From the NCBI GenBank assembly GCA_033182465.1, contig CP137320.1, positions 2,790,001-2,854,000 on the forward strand: a DNA stretch of 64,000 bases, read 5' to 3'. Below the pieces are notes generated by a model. The model saw only the letters and a list, made by a program, of their open reading frames with translations. It was not told the origin of the DNA and ran no database searches. Position numbers and translations under genes: made by a program. Position 1 is the stretch's first letter. Each line of letters begins with the position of its first letter. This DNA is from Sanghuangporus weigelae. Lineage: Eukaryota; Basidiomycota; Agaricomycetes; Hymenochaetales; Hymenochaetaceae. Below, in pieces: positions 51,380 through 62,445 of this stretch.

Positions 51380-53164
51380 TTAGATCATTGCCAATATACG
51401 CCGGTAATCTTGGGTTACGTTCTGGAACGTTTCTTCCAGCTTCTCGAGTCTTTCCGCTTTATCCATCTGAGCCAATATTTCCTTGTAGAAGATTAGACCA
51501 CTACAGAAGGGAAGTCTTGACGGGAAAACGCACATAATTGAACTTGAACAAACGCTCTTTGAGCTGGAGTCTGAAAGCACGGAAAGCTTTCAGGTCACTG
51601 AAATCAAGATGCTTGAGTATGAGCATTTCGACCAGGCGATGAAACTGGCGCTGCGAGTATAAAAAAAGCGTGAAGTAAGTAATGACCAACGTGCATGGAA
51701 CAAAGATGAACGGACCCCTGCAATCTTCAAATCTTGCCTCCACTTTTCCACCCATCCCTTCTCAGCCGGTGGACCTAGTTTAGCCTTTCCCTTCACAAGT
51801 TTCCTCTCGTCTTTACTGCAGCCTAATGCTTCGGTGATAAACTTTTCGTGTGAGAGCAGCATGTTCAGGTCGTTCCGATCTCGCAGGTCCTCGAAGGCCT
51901 CTGCAGGATCCTCGACGGTCAGCTCTGCGATACGTGATTGGTCAAGAACATATCGATAGATAGCCGTATATAGAGCGGCTATAATAAACCGTCGGTCAGG
52001 TCTCATCGTATCATCGAGAAGGTAATGGGTGGAACTTACAACCGTGTCCGGCATGTTGATAAGGCGGAAGGATGACGAATTGGCTTGAGAGGAAAGGTTG
52101 TAAGCTAGTAGAAGCAAGTCATCATGGTATACGACACAGACCTTAGTCGCATTCTGACCCTATCCGGGAAGCAGAAGAACGGGAATAAGGTTGAATATCC
52201 AACGAAGTGATATGTAGGAGTTCCGTCGCGTCGTCTGCGTTTCTCGTATCTGAGATTCGAGTCTTAGTATTGAAGTAAACCGAGCGTGTAGCTATGACTC
52301 ACAAAACTATGAACTCCCAGCCCTCCTCATCTTCTTTAATGTAGGAACCTGCCTCAATGAACAGCAGGATGAACAGCTGCATCAGACGATGATATTCTCG
52401 GAAGCCAGGTGTATCCCATGTAGTCTTGGCAACGAATGAGATACGAGATGAAAGAAGAGAAGGAGGTACATACGTGATAAGCCTCGAATACCACGACATC
52501 ATCGCTATTTTCATCCAAATCTTCGCCAGAATCGAAGGCTTTATTCTTTCCCTTAGAAGGTCCAATCTTTCGTTTGTATGAGAAGATTTTCTCGCCGAGT
52601 GGTTTGAATTCCATAGCGTCCTTCTCTACGCGCGCAAGGAATTCCCCTTCGTCCGTATAATAACCTATCATTGATTATCGCTCTGTCCTCTGGAAGCCAC
52701 TTCCGAGATTCTCACCGGCAGGAATGAAGTTCTTCAACGTGCCTTCTACATCGTCCACAGTAGATGAAGATGGGAGTTTTTCGGAATATTCTATCTTCAG
52801 ATACTGCACGAGGGACCCGGATGCGAATCGAAGCTAACAAGCGCTCGGATTAAAAGTGAGGGATAATTACGACGCGATGCACTCACATCTATAACGAGGT
52901 CACGATACCCATAGATCTTCTCTTCTTCACCATATATCTACATACTTGTCAGAGTGGAATATATACCGTAGAGATGGACTCGAGCGTTACAGGGTACGTG
53001 AAGGTTGGGTGGAAGTCGTCGTAGGATTCGTTTTCCGTCAAGATCTCTTTGTCTGGGCTAGCACGAACTATCGAGAAGATTAAATAACAATTCGACAATG
53101 AAACAAGCGTCTTACCCAGAGACAAGCAAAGAACTTCGCTGGAATCAACTGTCCAGTCGCCCAT
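51380..53164 (-). CDS. HAT1: Histone acetyltransferase type B catalytic subunit
   Basis: Eleven exons (53164-53116, 53067-52991, 52937-52887, 52833-52716, 52664-52474, 52424-52303, 52249-52142, 52083-52040, 51978-51716, 51650-51534, 51481-51380) splice in phase to 413 residues, within the HAT1 range. HAT1 N-domain landmarks: FHPTFTYPIYGEEEKIYGYR and LRFASGSLVQYLKIEYS. GNAT part: TTWDTPGFREYHRLMQLFIL, FIEAGSYI, TYHFVGYSTLFPFFCFPDR, then the acetyl-CoA loop FVILPPYQHAGHGSALY (Q-x-x-G-x-G at ~248-253). The C-terminus is helical (RRILAMI end). HAT1 with the Hat2/RbAp46 chaperone acetylates newly made histone H4 at Lys5/Lys12 before chromatin assembly. The exon 8 donor must be the second GT (GTAAGT) so that HGSALYTAIY reads correctly. 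The gene is tail-to-tail with the Dicer, 173 bp apart. Confidence 0.93.
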
Positions 53165-54092
53165 TGTCAGCTACGATAGACAGTATTCTGAGCTATGCCT
53201 TTGAAGTCGAGATCAAGCAAGCGATTGTGGTCCACTGGAAACACGTCTCGTGATCCTGCATCACGTGTGCGCGTTTTTTGAGTAACTTTTTGTCGATGAA
53301 AATAGAAAGCTATCATGGATAAAGCTTCCCCCACGCGTAACATCGCAGACATACTCCTCTAAACTGCTCTATCAATGTATCATATCTCTCGCCAGTACTA
53401 GTCAGTTGGGCGAAGATATTATCTTGTCCCCCGCTTACATAATACGTTCCTTAAGTTAATGTTCACAACAGCCTACATAGGTGTTTTCTCATTTTCTCAT
53501 CCTAAGCTTCATCGCTCGAATTGACCTCAGACAATCGTTCGATGTTTCCGCACCTACAATCGGCTTCTGATTTCAAAGTGAATGTCCAGCAGATGAACCA
53601 GAAAGTTTTCTTCGTAAGTATTGCTACTTACAATATATGGGAACTTTTGCACTGTCTGTAATCCAAACTTTGCAAGAAACGTATTTTCATCCTAGACATG
53701 CTTCCAGTTCAGCTTTTGTGTATGCCAACGACTCATGGCGTGCACGAAGTCCAGCTGTTTAGATACCGGTGTGGCACAATGCGTGCACTGCAGACTGGTC
53801 TTCGCTTATGTATGGCGACCCATTTGCGCGCCACGGTCAGGATGTTTGCGTCGCTCGAGTATTGGTAAAACCTTTCCGCAAAGGTATCAGCAACGACCTC
53901 TTTCAGCTTTGCACCCCCCTCTCTGTGTTCCATTTTCTGTCCCGCAGTGGATATAACACCCCCCGTTTGCCCTCTACCTTTCTCTCCATCGTGGCGACCC
54001 GTGCATATCGACGACGTTCCTATCGCCCGGTGCTGCTTCCGGCTGCGGTTTCATACATCCAGGAGAGTCATTGGAAAAGAAAGCGGAAACTT
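53165..54092. other. Divergent intergenic region, HAT1 and F-box gene
   Basis: About 930 bp. The F-box frame stays open upstream to 53769, but that extension is low in family character and I treat it as leader. No other gene seen. Confidence 0.45.
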
Positions 54093-55463
54093 ATGGACAC
54101 GGATTTTTGCGAAGACAAGAGTGAAGGGCGGGTGTTTACTCCTTCTGGGCCATGTCCTATACGCAAGATTCCCTCCGAGTTACTTACCGAAATCTTCCTA
54201 TGGACCTTACCACCCGTTCCATCGTTCAGATCCGTGGATAGTCCTTTGGTGCTGACGCATGTGTGCTCTTGGTGGCGAGAATGTGCAATAATCCAGTCGG
54301 CGCTCTGGGACACGATATACTTGCCTTCTCCCGTTGAAGGAATCTCGCCGGGAGTTGTAGAGCTATGTAAGATCTGGCTTGATAGATCGAAAGCCAGGCC
54401 TTTATCCGTCGACTTCCACCTTGCTAGTGATTATCAACCTTGGAAAGTGCCCGTGGAACATGTCTTCGCCGTACAAGAAGTGGTCCGAATTCTTGCCCCT
54501 CATGCATCTCGAATAACGAAACTTTTACGGGTTTTTCCCCGATTCCTCCTGGATGAACTAAGATTGGAAGAAATGGACAATTTGGACGATCTGTTCATCT
54601 GCGACATCACGGACAATATAGCTGGACAAACGCATGTTGCGCCACAATCATTCAAGGTGCCTCGGACGCTGCGATGTCTGTCACTCCGGCAGACCTTCTT
54701 TGATATAAATGCATTCACTTCTCTCAAGAATATCGCTCACTTGGATCTATGGCAACTTCAAGGGCAAGGACAGATGTCCATTGGGACTTGCCTCAAGCTG
54801 CTGCGAGAACTGAACTGGCTGGAGTCTTGTACACTTGATGTCGCACAGGGCGATTACAGTCGAGAAGTTTTATTACCAGAAATCAATATGCCGAACTTAT
54901 CATTCTTCTTTATTTCATGGGACTGGCTCGTAGACGTCGGACCAATCCTAGATGTCCTCGTAGCACCGAGTGTCCGACGTCTCGGTCTGCGAGGTCCACC
55001 ACCAACTCGGCGTCAATGGACGCATCTCAGAAGATTCTTGAAGCGTAGTCGACCAGCACTCACACAACTATCTATCAAAGAAATCGGTTTCACAGACATA
55101 CAACTCGTCGATTGTCTCCGCCTCGTTCCAACACTTACGAACCTCTCGCTGAGCCATTGCTCCGTCGACAGTACTTTCATCGAAGCCCTACGGTTGGATG
55201 CACGTGTACCGGTCATGCACAATCTACTCCCGATGCTTGAGTTCCTCTCGCTTGAAGCATGTGACGATTTTGAAGTGAAGGACCTCATATCAATGCTGTA
55301 CACACGAGGGAAGGGTAGACAGACCCCGGCGCGTCGGTTGCGCGGGATTCGGCTGAGTTTCTGCAGGAGAATTCAGGAATCGCATCGGAAGGACATTGAA
55401 AACTCAGGAATCGAGAATGTCATTGTCCGCGTGAATCGCTCGCCTCGAAATTCTCCTAGATGA
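54093..55463 (+). CDS. F-box-like protein with degenerate leucine-rich repeats (copy 1)
   Basis: A single-exon frame, 456 residues from ATG 54093; the frame is open to 53769 (564 residues) but the extra part lacks family signature. The F-box-like domain lies at ~22-75: PIRKIPSELLTEIFLWTLPP, LVLTHVCSWWRECAI, SALWDTIYL, the common agaricomycete pattern. The rest is a series of imperfect leucine-rich segments (LTNLSLSHCSV, MLEFLSLEACDDFEVKDLIS) ending ENSGIENVIVRVN. F-box proteins link substrates to SCF ubiquitin ligases through Skp1; substrate recognition would use the repeats. It is a clear paralogue of the gene at 56639, same strand, 1.2 kb downstream, sharing FFISWDW/LFISWVF, RRLGLRG/DKLGLRG and the -IENVIV- ending. 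Such genes are expanded and fast-evolving in basidiomycetes. Substrate unknown. Confidence 0.75.
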   Translation: MDTDFCEDKSEGRVFTPSGPCPIRKIPSELLTEIFLWTLPPVPSFRSVDSPLVLTHVCSWWRECAIIQSALWDTIYLPSPVEGISPGVVELCKIWLDRSKARPLSVDFHLASDYQPWKVPVEHVFAVQEVVRILAPHASRITKLLRVFPRFLLDELRLEEMDNLDDLFICDITDNIAGQTHVAPQSFKVPRTLRCLSLRQTFFDINAFTSLKNIAHLDLWQLQGQGQMSIGTCLKLLRELNWLESCTLDVAQGDYSREVLLPEINMPNLSFFFISWDWLVDVGPILDVLVAPSVRRLGLRGPPPTRRQWTHLRRFLKRSRPALTQLSIKEIGFTDIQLVDCLRLVPTLTNLSLSHCSVDSTFIEALRLDARVPVMHNLLPMLEFLSLEACDDFEVKDLISMLYTRGKGRQTPARRLRGIRLSFCRRIQESHRKDIENSGIENVIVRVNRSPRNSPR

Positions 55464-56638
55464 CTCCCTGTAGTCATAGTCTCTGCCGACCTTGCCAGCT
55501 TTTGGCAATTTCATCTTCAATGGTCGGGTCGGGATTGGAAGCTTCTCTGGAACACTGCGCTTAAGGACACTCACTCCGGGTTAATTCTGCTCTGGTTCTT
55601 TCTCTCACATCGTGCTTTGCTTAACGTTCTTACGTTCTTCATCTTGTTGCATACATTATCATCCACATTTCTCTTGGTCATTCGACTAGATTGCCATGCT
55701 CATCTTAATTAGACATGATGTAAATACACTCTGCATTGACTAACAAGTCGTTCTCGCTCCTGCTCTGCTTCGCTGATGCCCAAATACTCTTCTGAAACTG
55801 ACAAATTGTCACTCTGCTCTATATATCTCTCATATGACAACACCAAGCAAAATCGGATTGAGTGCCTCAATTGAGAATTATAGATATATATGTACATATC
55901 CGTTGGAGAAAGAACAAAAGCACATCTTTGAGACTGGTCGGTCGAGAGTCCCGACAAGAGCTTTGCTTTCCTTCTTCTCGTCCGATTTTCAAAATCATGT
56001 CGCACTGAGGCAAGGCACGATGAATCCTGAATCCTAATTTGCTCCATGATGCAAAGTATTCTTCCGTAATCAGCAAAACATATCTGCGTCTCGACTGAGT
56101 GAAACTGTCACTGTGACGGAATCTCGAATGTGCAAAATAAGAAGCCAGGTCGGTCAGGGTGAACTTTGCTCCCCTCTGCTCCTCTTCTCATCTTTGAACT
56201 GCAGGAGAGACGACGCTGTACAATAACATGTCGAAGGAGACACTTCACTTCTCGTAGCCTCCCATCGTTATCGGGATTTGTATCATCGGTGAACGGTAAG
56301 GACTCTCCTATGGCATACCTGCAGAAAATCCGATTGTCATCAGAATTCTGGAGCGAGAGACACGCATTATTCTCACGAGTCCAAGAAATTGCACCTTGCA
56401 TCCTATTCCTGACTGGCTTTGCAAGAGCATACACAGGCTCTCTGGGAAAGCAGAGGGATCGAGAGGATGCATATGAGTAGGCACGCACTGGTCCCGCCGT
56501 GAGAGACGACCCCTCCCCCGACTCTGAACCCTGGGAGTGCACAACGACGAATATTGGTCTTTTCTCTCTCTTCACGCCCTCCTCCTTAAAATCGTTCCTT
56601 TAATTCCTGCCAGGAACTGAGTTAAATTCAAGGAAGGG
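55464..56638. other. Intergenic between tandem F-box paralogues
   Basis: About 1.2 kb: 3' flank of copy 1 and promoter of copy 2. Short frames on both strands show no domain. Confidence 0.45.
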
Positions 56639-58255
56639 ATGGAGATTTTGCATGGGTCATCATCAACACCGCTCACCCGACTCCCCTCAGAGCTCATCAG
56701 CCAGATCTTCGAATACACTCTCCCCGACAAGCCCTCTTTCTCCCCCTCCTCATCCCCCTTCGCTCTGACGCAAATCTGTCGCCAATGGCGCGCCATCGCG
56801 CTCAAAACACCGCGCATCTGGAGTAAGTTCCTCATCCCCGACTGGCAAGAGCTTCCCACAAATATTCTCGAACTCGTCAAGCTCTGGGTATCTCGCTCTG
56901 CAGAGACGCCGCTGGACATTGATATCAGCTTGTTCAACGAGGATGTGATGGTGTACCCTGATAAGGATACGCTTGCCGACCTGCATAAGCTCCTCCACGA
57001 GATGCTTGAGCTACTCGAACCGCACCGAGGGAGGATCTTGCGCTTCCGCGGTGTCTTCCCCGAGTTTTTGATGAAGGCTGTTGGTGTGCCGAAGATGCTT
57101 GACGCAGAGCATATATACTACTGTGGGATGCTTGGTGACCATATGGCTTTGGACATCGAACTTGAAGAAAGACCGGAAGACCAAGCTGCTTTGTTGAGCA
57201 TGCATACTCTGCTGGATGTCGGTCCTCAGCGGGATGCACTGCGCTCGCTAGCGATCTGCGGATGCGCAGCGGACATCAACTCCGTCAAGCTCCAGACGCA
57301 GCTGACGCATCTGGAACTGCTCGACTTGCACCGCGGAGGCGAGCTGTGCCAGGAAACGGCCTTCATGCTCCTGATGAATATGCCCCTGTTGAAGAACTGT
57401 ATCCTCGATTTGACAAAGTTCGAGCGACAGGACTGGGTTGCGCCGGAGAGGAGACTCGTCCTGCAGAACATGGAGCTTCTCTTCATCTCGTGGGTCTTCC
57501 CGGCGGATATCGACTCACTGCTGCATGGCATCGCCACTCCTAAGCTGGACAAGCTAGGATTGCGCGGTACGCCGATGGTCCCGCGCAGACCCTGGACGGG
57601 GCTGCACGACTTCCTCGAAGCCTCCAAAGCCCCCATCTCGCGTATCTCCCTGGGCGACTTCGCAAGCATCGACGCGCAGTACCTCCGCTGCTTCGCTCAC
57701 CTCCCGAACCTGGTGCACCTCACGATCAACCACGCAGAGCTGCACGACGTCATCTTCCGCACGCTCACTTGCGGGGATGCGTTGTACGACCGCACCCTCC
57801 TCCCGAACCTCCAGATATTCAACATGGGTGTGTGCGAAGGGTTCCGGCTCGAGAGCGTCGTGAACTTCTTGAAGAGCCGCGCGCAGAACCATCCCGAGGG
57901 GGTCATGAAGCTCAGAGAGACAGCGATCATGTATTGCATGTCCATCGAAGAGCGGCATAAGCCGGTACTTCAAGAATGTGGTGTGGAGAACGTGATCGTT
58001 GAGGCGGCGGAGGACGACTCGGTCTACCCCTACGCGCGTGTCGTCGAGACGCACCGCGAACTGCTAGCAGTGCTGTATCAGAATGCTCAAGACGGCGAGC
58101 TCCCGCCGTTCCCCAACTTTGATGAAGAAGGGGAAGGGGATGCGGATATAGAAAATGCCGACCAGCCTGAGGATGGAGATGATGGTGAAGACGACGACGA
58201 CGAAGCAATTGGGCCACTCAGGGAAGAAGGGCAAGAAAACACGATAAAAGAGTAG
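56639..58255 (+). CDS. F-box-like protein with leucine-rich segments (copy 2)
   Basis: A single-exon frame of 538 residues starting MEILHGSSSTPLTRLPSELI. The F-box-like domain spans ~11-68 (PLTRLPSELISQIFEYTLPD; FALTQICRQWRAIALKTPRI W). Leucine-rich segments follow (LTHLELLDLHRGGELC, LVHLTINHAELHD, LQIFNMGVCEGFRLE), with family block QECGVENVIVEA at ~445. Compared with the upstream paralogue it has an extra C-terminal extension of ~75 residues: a Pro/Leu segment and then a long acidic stretch (ENADQPEDGDDGEDDDDEAI). Its coding DNA is also more GC-rich, with G/C-ending codons, than copy 1, so the copies are old or under different constraint. Predicted role: SCF adaptor with unknown substrate. 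The absence of introns in both copies contrasts with their neighbours. Confidence 0.8.
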   Translation: MEILHGSSSTPLTRLPSELISQIFEYTLPDKPSFSPSSSPFALTQICRQWRAIALKTPRIWSKFLIPDWQELPTNILELVKLWVSRSAETPLDIDISLFNEDVMVYPDKDTLADLHKLLHEMLELLEPHRGRILRFRGVFPEFLMKAVGVPKMLDAEHIYYCGMLGDHMALDIELEERPEDQAALLSMHTLLDVGPQRDALRSLAICGCAADINSVKLQTQLTHLELLDLHRGGELCQETAFMLLMNMPLLKNCILDLTKFERQDWVAPERRLVLQNMELLFISWVFPADIDSLLHGIATPKLDKLGLRGTPMVPRRPWTGLHDFLEASKAPISRISLGDFASIDAQYLRCFAHLPNLVHLTINHAELHDVIFRTLTCGDALYDRTLLPNLQIFNMGVCEGFRLESVVNFLKSRAQNHPEGVMKLRETAIMYCMSIEERHKPVLQECGVENVIVEAAEDDSVYPYARVVETHRELLAVLYQNAQDGELPPFPNFDEEGEGDADIENADQPEDGDDGEDDDDEAIGPLREEGQENTIKE

Positions 58256-58688
58256 ATGAGTATGACAGAGTGGGCGTTTGCTAAAATCGGACTATGTCAT
58301 GGGAAGTCAGAACAGTTAGCACTCACAACGAACAGTTGCCATTCATTTCGCTTATGCACGAGTATAATCCTGTAGGGAAAGAACGACTACTAAGCATACA
58401 CGCAATTAAATGATATCGATTTTTGTTGACGCCCTACCTGAGGGTTGCCAAGATCTGAAAAAGATTCTTTGCTTTTCAAAAGGTCCGATGTGAGAAATCG
58501 AAGTCTGAACTTTTCTGCGTTCTTGAAGATGCAGAGTTCTAATCGCTTGCTGAATTATTGAATACTTCAGGAGCCAGTCAGACGATAAATCCTTTCATTG
58601 ATTCCATCATTTGAATGAAATGATACATTTTTACCTATCGCCGAATCAGTTAACTTCCCGTCAATGAATGGTGGGAACAGTTGGGATC
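58256..58688. other. Convergent intergenic region
   Basis: About 430 bp between stop codons of convergent genes; AT-rich, no gene recognised. Confidence 0.5.
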
Positions 58689-60049
58689 TCACTTTTCTAT
58701 TTCCTCACTTAAGACCCTCATTCTATCCAATACTGGGTCCTCTTCAAGGTAACATCCCTTTAACCACCGACTGGTCTCCCCCTCTCCTCCCGCTCCCTCT
58801 TTCTCTGACCCGTCGTCCATCTCCTCGAATGCCGCCCGTCCATGTAAGACTCGTCGATTATCAAACATCACCGCGTCGCCCTCATGAAGAAGCCTCGTAA
58901 CACATGCAGCGGGATCATTCAGTAAGTCCTCGAATTTCGCTAAGGCTTCATAGAATGCTCTTGGTGTCCCGACCGGGAGCGGAGCTTGGAATGGTGGCGA
59001 GTAATTGATACTCGTTATCTCTGTTGACTTCCCCGCTTTATTTGCTTTGTCGGGTTGAGAAGAAACACGAGGCACCTCGAACGTAGGGTGTGAATGGTGC
59101 AAGTGGTGGCCGTCGTTGATGTAATGAAAGAGAACTGGTGTATTAGTGAGAATATTAAAGTCCTCTGGGGAAGCAGATTGAAGACGATTTGCAGCGTGTA
59201 AAGCGTCAACGAAGAGTGATTGACCACCGTGAACTCTATTCCGTAGAGCATGGAGGATTTGATACCGAGGGGGCTCCTTAAAGTACCTTCAAATACAAAA
59301 AATAAATTTAGCATTTAACGGAAGCGAGGAGCATATGCGGATACGTACAGAAGATCCATGTGTAATCCCAAATCGAGATTCGTGTACGCGATGTTCTTGC
59401 TATTCCTAATGTTCCTCACGTCCCATGTTTCGCCATAGAATGTCCGGCGAAGCACGCTGAGACGCGTCGCGAGTTTGCGGAGTTCGCATTTCTCGTCTGA
59501 GGTCTCCTCTGTTGGGATACCAGATAAAAAAACAAGGCCGTCGCTCTTGAGTTGTTTGTATACTTCCAGTAGCGTTTCGGGCTGGTCAAGTGAAGTATAC
59601 GGGAAGGCAGTGCGTGATGCGAATTGTGAGGCCATCCATGGCTCCGGAGATACGTCGCGGTGAAATGTAAATAGTGCAGAAGGCGAAGAATGTCGTGCCA
59701 GGAAATCTGCTGAGTAAAACGATTGGTGTTCCGTAGGAGTAGAATCCGGACGAGAAGACCAGGCAATACGGAGTCCACCATCCACGGCTTCTGCCGACAC
59801 AGGTGTCGGCGAGACGTCACGGGCAAAATCAGAGGAGCGATGCAATTTCTGACGCGTCGATGGGTGGACACATGATGGACACTGACACGAATCACGCAGC
59901 CAGACGAAGGGGAACGAGGCATGCAGAGCTGGGAGCGAGATACTATCCCGTTCAACAAGAATTGTCGAAAAACATCTATGAGCTCGCACTGGAAGATGAT
60001 TTCGCTGCGCTGAGCGGGCTGCGAGACGACTGATGCCACGTACGAACAT
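58689..60049 (-). CDS. Gamma-butyrobetaine dioxygenase-like Fe(II)/2-oxoglutarate enzyme
   Basis: Two exons (60049-59349, 59286-58689) give 432 residues, the size of gamma-butyrobetaine or trimethyllysine dioxygenases. An Arg/Ala/Ser-rich leader (~1-28, MFVRGISRLAARSAQRNHLP) suggests mitochondrial import. The N-terminal zinc-binding element is visible (VWLRDSCQCPSCVHPSTRQK: C-x-C-x2-C-H). The TauD-type core has the iron motif H-x-D in LGLHMDLLYFKEPPRYQ (~His230, Asp232, split by the intron), HGGQSLFVDALHAA, HHLHHSHPTFEV, and the distal His with 2-oxoglutarate-binding Arg in NRRVLHGRAAFEE (~His382). All metal ligands are intact. BBOX makes L-carnitine from gamma-butyrobetaine; TMLH performs the first step. 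This protein looks closer to BBOX, but the two are hard to separate by eye. A ~12-residue acidic Gly/Glu insert near the C-terminus is variable in the family. Confidence 0.85.
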
Positions 60050-61700
60050 TGTTGACGCTGATCAAGCTGCAAAAATCTGGGAATGGAGAGGGGAAAGCAA
60101 AATGGAGGAGCAGACAGCGGGAGAAGACCTGTCAGCTTGCTTGAAAGTAGTCTTTGTATCCCGGAAGTGGGTCATCCGTCCTCCTCCGTGCCATAATCAG
60201 TGGCATGATCAAGCCTCGTCGGTGCTATTAGTCCTTGGTTTGGTTCTTATCCAGCCTCATCCTCCAGCGTCGTTCCAAGCCGTCTCGGACATGGCCGTTC
60301 AAAGTTAAGAGAAGCTGAATGCGGCGTGAACGCGGCCGACTCGTTGAATGAACTGGGCCGATCATCATTGAACACCCTGGCCTTCTTTGATCTGCTTCAC
60401 TGCAAGTTGCCCCTTGTCCTGTCCTATCTATATTGGCCACTCACATAATCGGTAATATCTGTTCTTAGACGGTCATGTTCACATTAATATTCTCGCTGCG
60501 ATGGTCCAGATGTCACGATGTCCACTTCTCTCTCCTCCTGTGACGCATGACGTTACAGTCACTTCACGTATATGGATCTGTTCGTACTTGACTGCCACGT
60601 ACCTCCACACAACATACCGGGTTTCGTTATCGTCCTTGTTGCGCTGAATCATCCTCTGGAAGAGGTACTGACACAGTTTCACTTCCAAGATGATTTCTTG
60701 CCAGCCGTTGCGAAGCCCAGTCATATATCGTAGAGGTCAAGTTGCCGAGCTTCAGATCGCTCAAGTCGGTCCTCAAGAGGATCGTACTTGATCTTCTTTT
60801 GACTTGTTCAAGGACTTGTCCAGCGGCGAGCTCTTCTGATTTCTCAATTATTCGCAAGAATGCGACACCCCAGTCCTGGCCGTGTTTGGGATCTCATCAG
60901 CGGAGTGGCACTTCATGAAGACGTCCCGGATACGTCTGGTCGCATATACAGCTTCAATTTCAACAGTGGCACTGGGTCGCTCCTTTCGAACAGAAGTACA
61001 TTGGTTTTTCATGATTTGATTGCTTTTTGCAGTGATTTTACTCTTCTAACTTATAAACTTTGCCTGACTATCTACGCTTCTCAAGCACTTTTTTCTCTAC
61101 GCTTTCACCCTACACTAACGAGCGTCTTCGTCGTCGTCGTCGGGCTATAGTATCAGCACTCTCGGGGAGTGGAACGAAGGCTCGATTCGTCTCGAGATCG
61201 TTCGCTTGCCAGATCATTTAGATTGCCAGCCCGTGTCGGTCGAGCTCCTTTCCGATTCGAGGATTGCTCAAAAAGAGTAATTTGATTCTGAAGATTCGGG
61301 CGTCATGCTGGACAAAATATGAAGGAATGATCTTGACTGATTAGCAAAAATCGCAGCTGGATGCGTTTCCTGTTTTCAAAATCTCTCTTTCCTACCCGTC
61401 ATCACGAAAGGTCTGCGTCGGGTCAAAAATGCTAGGACATACGATTCAGGTGGATCGATTCTTCTCATCGATCTCTTTGACCCGTCGTATGACTCGAGGA
61501 TTCCTGACGTGATCATGATTTTTTTCCCTTGGAGTTTCGATTACTTCTGCAGCAGCCTTTGCCAACTAATTCCCTCTCATTTGCTCGTTGGCTTTCACTG
61601 TTTGAACTCTACCGATTCCTTTTTTTTTCTCTTCTTTGCTTTACTGATACTGTTACTATTGGTTTCCCGTCACGGCATTCACTTGTCTGGAAGTAGAACC
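60050..61700. other. Gene-free interval
   Basis: About 1.65 kb. Short frames (60479-60724, 60627-60857 minus; 60860-61150 plus) are unsupported. No repeat, RNA gene or transposon recognised. Confidence 0.4.
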
Positions 61701-61724
61701 CGAAGGAGTTTAAAATAGGACGGA

Positions 61725-62035
61725 TTGCGGCACGCTCCGATGCGGAGGATAACGACATTTCTTTGCATCTTGAACGCTTTTCCCTGCGCACAACGTCAGG
61801 ATACAAACCGTGTCTGTCGTTATGTGTAGAGGCGCTGTTCATTGCCGTCGAATATCTGCATTGCTGGCCTATCGGTTGTGATCCAAAGAAGTAAAGGATG
61901 GACGGAAGGAAAACGAAGAAAGTCGTTTTTTTTTCTGTTGTCGAACGCACCGAATACCATTGATTGAATCGTGATGCGGTGCAGTTCAGTCGAATCCTGT
62001 TTTCGAGAAAGGTTCATCCTTGCTGCATTAGATAT
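61725..62035 (+). repeat. Diverged tandem duplication, copy 1
   Basis: Shares ordered blocks with 62115-62445: a cgatgcg block near the start, tctgtcgtt...gtgtagaggcgctgttc in the middle, ggatggacggaaggaaaa, and tgattgaatcgtgatgcggtgc near the end followed by ggttcatccttgctgcattaga. Both copies contain T-rich runs. No coding frame is conserved between them. Confidence 0.7.
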
Positions 62036-62114
62036 TCAAAGTGGCGCTCTTCGTTGAGAGAGACATTCCTTTAGATGGGATGTCTAGACTAGGAAACAAG
62101 TTATAATTGCATGG

Positions 62115-62445
62115 GCTACGGCAAGCACCGATGCGAAAGGGTACAGCAACTAGTTGGCATTTTGTAGGAACGGTATTCCACTTTACGCTCATCGCCACAT
62201 GTGCAGAATTACATCTGTCGTCTTCATGTGGAGGTGCTGTTGCGTTGATGTCATCTCTGGTGTGCAGGCCTTTTGACCACGAATCAATGAAACAAAGAAG
62301 GAAGGAAGGAAAATCTAGAAAATAGACTACTATTTTTTATTTTTTATTTTTCGTGTTGGCGAACTTGCTGTCTGCTATTGACTGAATCACAATGCGGTGC
62401 GGTTGAATTGATTAGAGAGGGTCATGCTTGCAACATTAGAGATGT
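62115..62445 (+). repeat. Diverged tandem duplication, copy 2
   Basis: Counterpart of 61725-62035, offset by roughly 390-418 bp, with matching blocks in the same order (gtggaggtgctgttg, gaaggaaggaaaat, tgactgaatcacaatgcggtgc, gtcatgcttgcaacattaga). Many substitutions and small indels separate the copies. Confidence 0.7.

Noticed and set aside
45180-53164. RNA-silencing/chromatin gene cluster (Dicer plus HAT1)
   Set aside because: HAT1 acts on new histone H4 generally and no Argonaute or RNA-dependent RNA polymerase is nearby, so adjacency alone does not make a functional cluster.
53769-54092. N-terminal extension of the first F-box gene
   Set aside because: Open by chance; F-box proteins of this family usually start shortly before the F-box and the paralogue has no such extension.
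57226-58217. Minus-strand frames opposite the second F-box gene
   Set aside because: Shadow frames in GC-rich coding DNA, with no domains.
59803-60033. Plus-strand 76-codon frame
   Set aside because: Antisense shadow of the first exon of the dioxygenase gene.
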